Shown here piece by piece: positions 60,198-64,000 of a stretch of DNA of 64,000 nucleotides. The notes below the pieces were generated by a model. It ran no database searches, was not told the origin of the DNA, and was given only the letters and a program-made list of their open reading frames with translations. How positions within the stretch are numbered: position 1 is the stretch's first letter; the number at the start of each line of letters is the position of its first letter. Location: positions 120,682 to 184,681 of the forward strand of contig JAHIND010000002.1 of assembly GCA_018896025.1 (NCBI GenBank), written 5' to 3'. The DNA comes from Pseudomonadota bacterium. GTDB lineage: Bacteria; Desulfobacterota; Desulfarculia; Desulfarculales; Desulfarculaceae. Both the position numbers and the translations under genes were made by a program.

Positions 60198-60263
60198 GTC
60201 AAATTCCTTGGTTGTCTGATTGACTCGTGGTCAACGGCCCCGGCCCGGCCGGGCGCCGGTTGT

Positions 60264-61208
60264 TTAGTCTTTTCCCACCGGTCCCAGGATGCGCTGGGCG
60301 TTCTTGTAAAGGATCATGTCCACCTCATCCTGGGTGAAGGTGATGCCCGCGGGGGCCTTTTCCGGCAGGTCCCGGAACAACTGGGCCCACCACTTGTTGC
60401 GCATGCCGTAGAGGTTGAAGGCCGGGCCGTCGCTGGCAAAGAGTATGTTGGGCGCGCCGGCGATGGAGACCATGTCCCTGAGATAGCGGCAGAACAGGCC
60501 GTAGTCGCGGGTGGCCAAGGGCTGCCAGCCGGAGATGTCGGTGACCAGGTTGGTCTTCTTGCTGATCAAGAAGGCCAACTGCTGCCACCAGCCAAAGGCG
60601 GCGTGGGCCGCCACCACGGTCAGCTCCGGGAAGTCCAGGGTCACGTCGTCCAGGTAGATGGGGTCGGTGTACTTGTTGCGGAAGGGCGGGATGGCCACCC
60701 CGGTGTGCAGCAGCACCGGCACCCTCAGCTCGGAGGCCTTCTCATAGTAGGGGTAGACCATGGGCTCGTTGGGGTAGAAGCCCGCCGCCGGGTCCAGCTT
60801 GAGCCCTCGCATGCCCCACTCGCGCACCGCCTTGTCGAACAGCTCCACCCCGCCCTCGCGCCGGGGGTCCACCCCGAAGAAAGACCCGATCTTGCCGGGG
60901 TGGCGGCGGGTCACCTCCACGATAAGGCGGGTCTTCTCTTCTATGCTCACCGGACACTCGCCCAGCTCCAGGCCCAGGTCCAGGGGCATGACCAGGCTGT
61001 AGGCGATGCCCGCTTCGTCCATGTCCGCGGCCAGCCGGTCGCCGTCCGGGTCGGTCAGCAGGTCGAACATGTTGCGGGCGATCTCCTCGGGATCGGCCTC
61101 CTGGCCGTTCAGCCGGCGCACGTTGACCGTGCGCTGCACCAGATCGCTCCAGAACTTTTCGGGCAGCCAGTCCCGGTTGAACAAATGGTGGTGAAAATCT
61201 ATGACCAT
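60264..61208 (-). CDS. Amidohydrolase family 2 (ACMSD-like) enzyme
   Basis: A 314-aa TIM-barrel metalloenzyme. DFHHHLF at residues 4-10 gives the two metal His. VLLHTG, VVAAHAAFGWWQQLAF and LFASDGPAFN give the later His and Asp ligands. Members decarboxylate aromatic acids or hydrolyse lactones and cyclic amides. The ATG at 61208 has AAGGAG 6 bases upstream; a longer in-frame reading to 61325 runs into the transporter gene. It heads the enzyme genes after the liv transporter. Confidence 0.9.
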   Translation of the reverse strand: MVIDFHHHLFNRDWLPEKFWSDLVQRTVNVRRLNGQEADPEEIARNMFDLLTDPDGDRLAADMDEAGIAYSLVMPLDLGLELGECPVSIEEKTRLIVEVTRRHPGKIGSFFGVDPRREGGVELFDKAVREWGMRGLKLDPAAGFYPNEPMVYPYYEKASELRVPVLLHTGVAIPPFRNKYTDPIYLDDVTLDFPELTVVAAHAAFGWWQQLAFLISKKTNLVTDISGWQPLATRDYGLFCRYLRDMVSIAGAPNILFASDGPAFNLYGMRNKWWAQLFRDLPEKAPAGITFTQDEVDMILYKNAQRILGPVGKD

Positions 61209-61233
61209 GTTGCGCTCCTTTTTGCGGCGCCCG

Positions 61234-61944
61234 CTAAAGCCCCATATAGGCTTCGCGCACCTTGTCGCTATGCAAAAGATCGTCGGCCGGGCCGGACAGG
61301 GTGATCTCGCCGTTCTCCAGGACATACCCGTAGGAGGAGATCTTCAGCGAAGCGTTCACGTCCTGCTCCACCAGCAAGACGGTGGTGCCCAGTTCGTTGA
61401 TCAGGGCGATGGCCTTGAATATCTCCTGCACCACGATGGGGGCCAGGCCGATGGAGGGCTCGTCGAGCATCAGCAGCTCCGGATCGGACATGAGCCCCCG
61501 CCCGATGGCCAGCATGCGCTGCTCGCCGCCGCTCAGGGTGTTGGCTATCTGCTTGGAGCGCTTGGAGAGTATGGGGAACAGGTGCATCACCTTCTGGATG
61601 TTCTCCTGGCGCTTGTCCCGGGAGCGGCGGGTCATGGAGCCCATCTCCAGGTTCTCCAGCACGGTCATGTAGGGAAACAGACGGCGGTTTTCCGGTATCT
61701 GCACCAGGCCCAGGTCCACCCGCTTGTGGGCGGGCATATCTTGGATGGCCTGGCCGTTGAACAAGATGGAGCCCTGGTAGCACCCCACCAGGCCGGAAAG
61801 GGTGTTGATGAGGGTGGTCTTGCCGGAGCCGTTGGAGCCCACCAGGGAAACGATGCCGCCTTGCTCGATGCTAAGCGAGACGTCCCTGAGGGCCACCAGG
61901 TCGCCATACTTTACGGAGACACTTTTTATTTCAAGCAAGCTCAA
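61234..61944 (-). CDS. livF: ABC transporter ATPase LivF type, system 2
   Basis: A 236-aa ATPase. Walker A is GSNGSGKTT, the signature LSGGEQRMLAIGRGL, and Walker B LLMLDEPSIGLAP. The start is TTG at 61944 with GGGGGA 5 bases upstream, overlapping the fusion gene by 14 bases. It is clearly separate in sequence from the livF at 44479-45189. Confidence 0.93.
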   Translation of the reverse strand: MSLLEIKSVSVKYGDLVALRDVSLSIEQGGIVSLVGSNGSGKTTLINTLSGLVGCYQGSILFNGQAIQDMPAHKRVDLGLVQIPENRRLFPYMTVLENLEMGSMTRRSRDKRQENIQKVMHLFPILSKRSKQIANTLSGGEQRMLAIGRGLMSDPELLMLDEPSIGLAPIVVQEIFKAIALINELGTTVLLVEQDVNASLKISSYGYVLENGEITLSGPADDLLHSDKVREAYMGL

Positions 61945-63733
61945 AACCGTCCCCCAGGTATGCTTTGATCACTCTTTGATCCGCGATCACCTCACGCGGC
62001 TCGCCTTCGGTCACCTTCTCCCCTTGCGCGATCACCATGATGCGTTCGGACAGGGACATGATGGCCCGCATTACGTGCTCCACCACGATCACGGTGCTGC
62101 CGTAATCGCGGATGTCGCGGATCAGCTTGATGGCCTCGTCGATCTCGTTGGGGTTGAGCCCGGCCATCACCTCGTCCAAAAGCAGCAGCTTGGGCTTGGT
62201 GGCCAGGGCCCGGGCCATTTCCAAACGCTTCATGTTGGCCAGGGTCAGGGACTTGGCCTCCTGGTCCTTTTTGTCGAACAGGCCCACCAGGGCCAGCACC
62301 TCCAGGGCTATCTCCCTGGCGGTGGCCGAACCGGACTGGTTGCAGAACGCCCCCACCATCACGTTGTCCAGCACGCTCATGTTGCCGAAGGGCTTGACGA
62401 TCTGATAGGTGCGCCCCATGCCCAGATGGCACACCTGGTGGATGCGCCTTATCCCGGTGATGTCCTGGCCGTCGAACTCCACCCGGCCCTTGGTGGGCCG
62501 GTACACCCCGGACAGCACGTTGAACAGGGTGGTCTTGCCCGCGCCGTTGGGGCCGATGATGCCCAGGATCTCCCCCGGGTGCACCGCGAAGCTGATGCCG
62601 CTGAGCACCCTGAGGCCGCCGAAGTCCTTGCTGATCTCATGGGCGGCGATGAGGGGCCTGCTCTCCTTGGCCGCCTCGGCCTCGTGGGATTCGAAGTGCA
62701 GGTGCACCTCCTCCTCGGGCTGGGGCCGCGCCGCCGCGCCGAAGCGGGGCAGCAGCGCCATCAGGGCCTGGTACTTGTTCTCCACCAGGGCCTTGATGCC
62801 GTGAGGCATGAACATGACCACCAGGATGAGGATGCAGCCGTAGATGACGTAGTGCAGGCCCTGGATGCCGCCGCCCACCCAGGCCCGAAGGAACTCGCCT
62901 AAGGGGATGAGGATGGCCGCGCCGATAAGCGGCCCCACGGCGGTGCCCAGCCCGCCCACCATGGATATGAGGGCCAGCTCCACCGAGACGTTCACCGAGA
63001 AATCGGAGTGGGGCTCCAGGAACAGCACGTACTGGCTGACGATGACCGCGCCCAGGGCGGTGAGCGCCCCGCTGAGCACAAAGGCCGCGATCTTGGCCCG
63101 GGAGGTGTTCACCCCCAGGGACTCGGCGGCCTGGTCCTCGTCGCGCAGGGCGGTGAGCTGATAGCCCAGCTTGGAGCGCTCCAACACCAGGGTTATCACC
63201 AGCACCAGCGCCATGTAGCCGAAGGCCAGCACGGCGTAGGCATTCTTGGACTCGAAGATAAGGTTGTACCAGGCCGGTTCATAAGGAATGGACAGGCCCT
63301 CGGAGCCCTCGGTGAGTCCCCGGAAGTACACCGCCAAAAGCTGCAACACCTCGGCCACGGCCAGGGTGGCCAGGGTGAAGAAGGGCCCCTTGAGGCGCAG
63401 GCAGGGGTAGCCGATGATAAAGGCCAGGACCACCGCCACTCCCATGGAGGCGAAGATGCCCAGGACCGGGGGCAGGCCCAGCTTGGCGAACAGCACCGCC
63501 GAGGTGTAGGCGCCCACCCCGTAGAAAGCGGCATGCCCCAGGGAGATCTGTCCCGCGTAGCCGCCGATGATGTTCCAGGCCCCGGACAGGCCCGCGAACA
63601 TGAAGATCATGAAGAAAAGGTTCAGGTAAAACTCGTTGGGCACCAACGCCGCCACCGCCAGCAGGACCAGCAGGATCAGGCTGGGGAAGTAGACGCCCGG
63701 CGCACCGATATTCTTGAAGTATGAACCCAGCAT
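61931..63733 (-). CDS. Fused LivM permease-LivG ATPase
   Basis: A 600-aa fusion. Residues 1-330 are a LivM-type permease with about eight helices (IGGYAGQISLGHAAFYGVGA; ISMVGGLGTAVGPLIGAAIL). A charged linker (about 330-360, EEEVHLHFESHEAEAAKE) leads to a LivG-type ATPase with Walker A GPNGAGKTT, GRTYQIVKPFGNMSVLDNVM and Walker B LLLLDEVMAGLNP. The ABC signature is LTLANMKRLEMARAL, where the canonical LSGG is LTLA. The ATG at 63733 overlaps the livH stop by one base. Confidence 0.92.
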   Translation of the reverse strand: MLGSYFKNIGAPGVYFPSLILLVLLAVAALVPNEFYLNLFFMIFMFAGLSGAWNIIGGYAGQISLGHAAFYGVGAYTSAVLFAKLGLPPVLGIFASMGVAVVLAFIIGYPCLRLKGPFFTLATLAVAEVLQLLAVYFRGLTEGSEGLSIPYEPAWYNLIFESKNAYAVLAFGYMALVLVITLVLERSKLGYQLTALRDEDQAAESLGVNTSRAKIAAFVLSGALTALGAVIVSQYVLFLEPHSDFSVNVSVELALISMVGGLGTAVGPLIGAAILIPLGEFLRAWVGGGIQGLHYVIYGCILILVVMFMPHGIKALVENKYQALMALLPRFGAAARPQPEEEVHLHFESHEAEAAKESRPLIAAHEISKDFGGLRVLSGISFAVHPGEILGIIGPNGAGKTTLFNVLSGVYRPTKGRVEFDGQDITGIRRIHQVCHLGMGRTYQIVKPFGNMSVLDNVMVGAFCNQSGSATAREIALEVLALVGLFDKKDQEAKSLTLANMKRLEMARALATKPKLLLLDEVMAGLNPNEIDEAIKLIRDIRDYGSTVIVVEHVMRAIMSLSERIMVIAQGEKVTEGEPREVIADQRVIKAYLGDGFELA

Positions 63734-64000
63734 CACTTCATCCCCATCTCTTCGGCCCCGATCATGCCCATTAGGCCGGAAGGCCTGAAGAGCAGGACCC
63801 CGAGGAACACCAGGAAATACACCATCTCCTTGAGGGCCGGGTCCAGGTAGTAGCCGCTCAGGGAGTCGATGACCCCGATGATCAGCCCCCCCAACAAAGC
63901 GCCCACCATGTTGCCCAGGCCGCCCAGGACCACCACCACGAAGGCGGTGAGCACGAAGTAGGCGCCCACCGAGGGGAACACGTAGTACAGGGGCATGATC
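63733..64000 (-). CDS. livH: ABC transporter permease LivH type, system 2 (partial)
   Basis: The C-terminal 88 or so residues of a LivH-type permease, cut by the right window edge. YFVLTAFVVVVLGGLGNMVG is the conserved GGLG loop, followed by ALLGGLIIGVIDSLSGYYLD and LLFRPSGLMG at the end. The frame remains open to base 64000, and the Met that starts at 63996 is internal. A binding-protein gene for this system may lie beyond the edge. Confidence 0.88.
   Translation of the reverse strand, partial: IMPLYYVFPSVGAYFVLTAFVVVVLGGLGNMVGALLGGLIIGVIDSLSGYYLDPALKEMVYFLVFLGVLLFRPSGLMGMIGAEEMGMK

Overview
The window looks like a high-GC chromosome segment from an anaerobic, sulfate-reducing bacterium of the Desulfobacterota. 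The main evidence is a complete dsrMKJOP operon for the membrane complex of dissimilatory sulfate respiration. It is accompanied by many acyl-CoA, thiolase, TRAP and branched-chain ABC transporter genes, as expected of a complete oxidizer of organic acids or aromatics. A Desulfarculales-like host is my guess from gene content; the sequence does not prove it.

Layout: 1-1616 (minus) holds a 2-hydroxyacyl-CoA dehydratase-family gene cut by the window edge and a VOC gene. 1752-7700 (plus) is a promoter, an RsbRD-like gene, dsrM-K-J-O-P and a terminator. A small protein with three 36-residue repeats (7798-8112), a universal stress protein and tRNA-Arg(CCG) follow. 8914-18113 (minus) reads as one operon: TRAP transporter, Cys-less thiolase plus DUF35 partner, BKACE-type enzyme, CoA ligase, MaoC hydratase and acyl-CoA dehydrogenase, with a divergent GntR regulator. 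20112-27471 (minus) is a second TRAP/CoA-ligase/thioesterase/VOC group that ends with a 28-codon ORF and a sodium:solute symporter. 28137-31921 (minus) links a ketopantoate-reductase-like protein, a cobalamin-type radical SAM protein, an acyl-CoA dehydrogenase and a 61-aa protein. 31989-36498 (minus) is a trio of two FAD oxidases around a CCG iron-sulfur protein, divergent from a MarR gene. An OYE-type reductase and an isocitrate/isopropylmalate-type dehydrogenase follow.

39994-56115 (minus) is the most coherent accessory block: lipB, an AcoR-type sigma-54 activator, a sigma-54 promoter with a palindromic upstream site, an acetoin-dehydrogenase-type 2-oxo acid complex (E1 alpha, E1 beta, E2, E3), livHMGFK, VOC, SDR, zinc alcohol dehydrogenase and lipA. 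Its lipoyl domain sits on E3, whereas E2 carries two subunit-binding domains and none for lipoate. Lipoate synthesis genes flank the lipoate-dependent complex on both sides. 56458-64000 (minus) is another catabolic block: monooxygenase-fold protein, TPP enzyme, a second DUF35/thiolase pair, amidohydrolase, and a liv transporter with a permease-ATPase fusion, cut by the window edge.

The least expected structure is a dispersed repeat. Two 261-263 bp elements with terminal inverted repeats (10593-10855 and 56082-56343) have the same length and lie in opposite orientation. Their core matches a three-unit tandem array at 53004-53349. The central hairpin stems differ in sequence between copies but remain complementary. 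One element supplies the stop codon of a CoA ligase and the other the first codons of lipB as annotated. No CRISPR array, rRNA, phage gene or transposase was seen.
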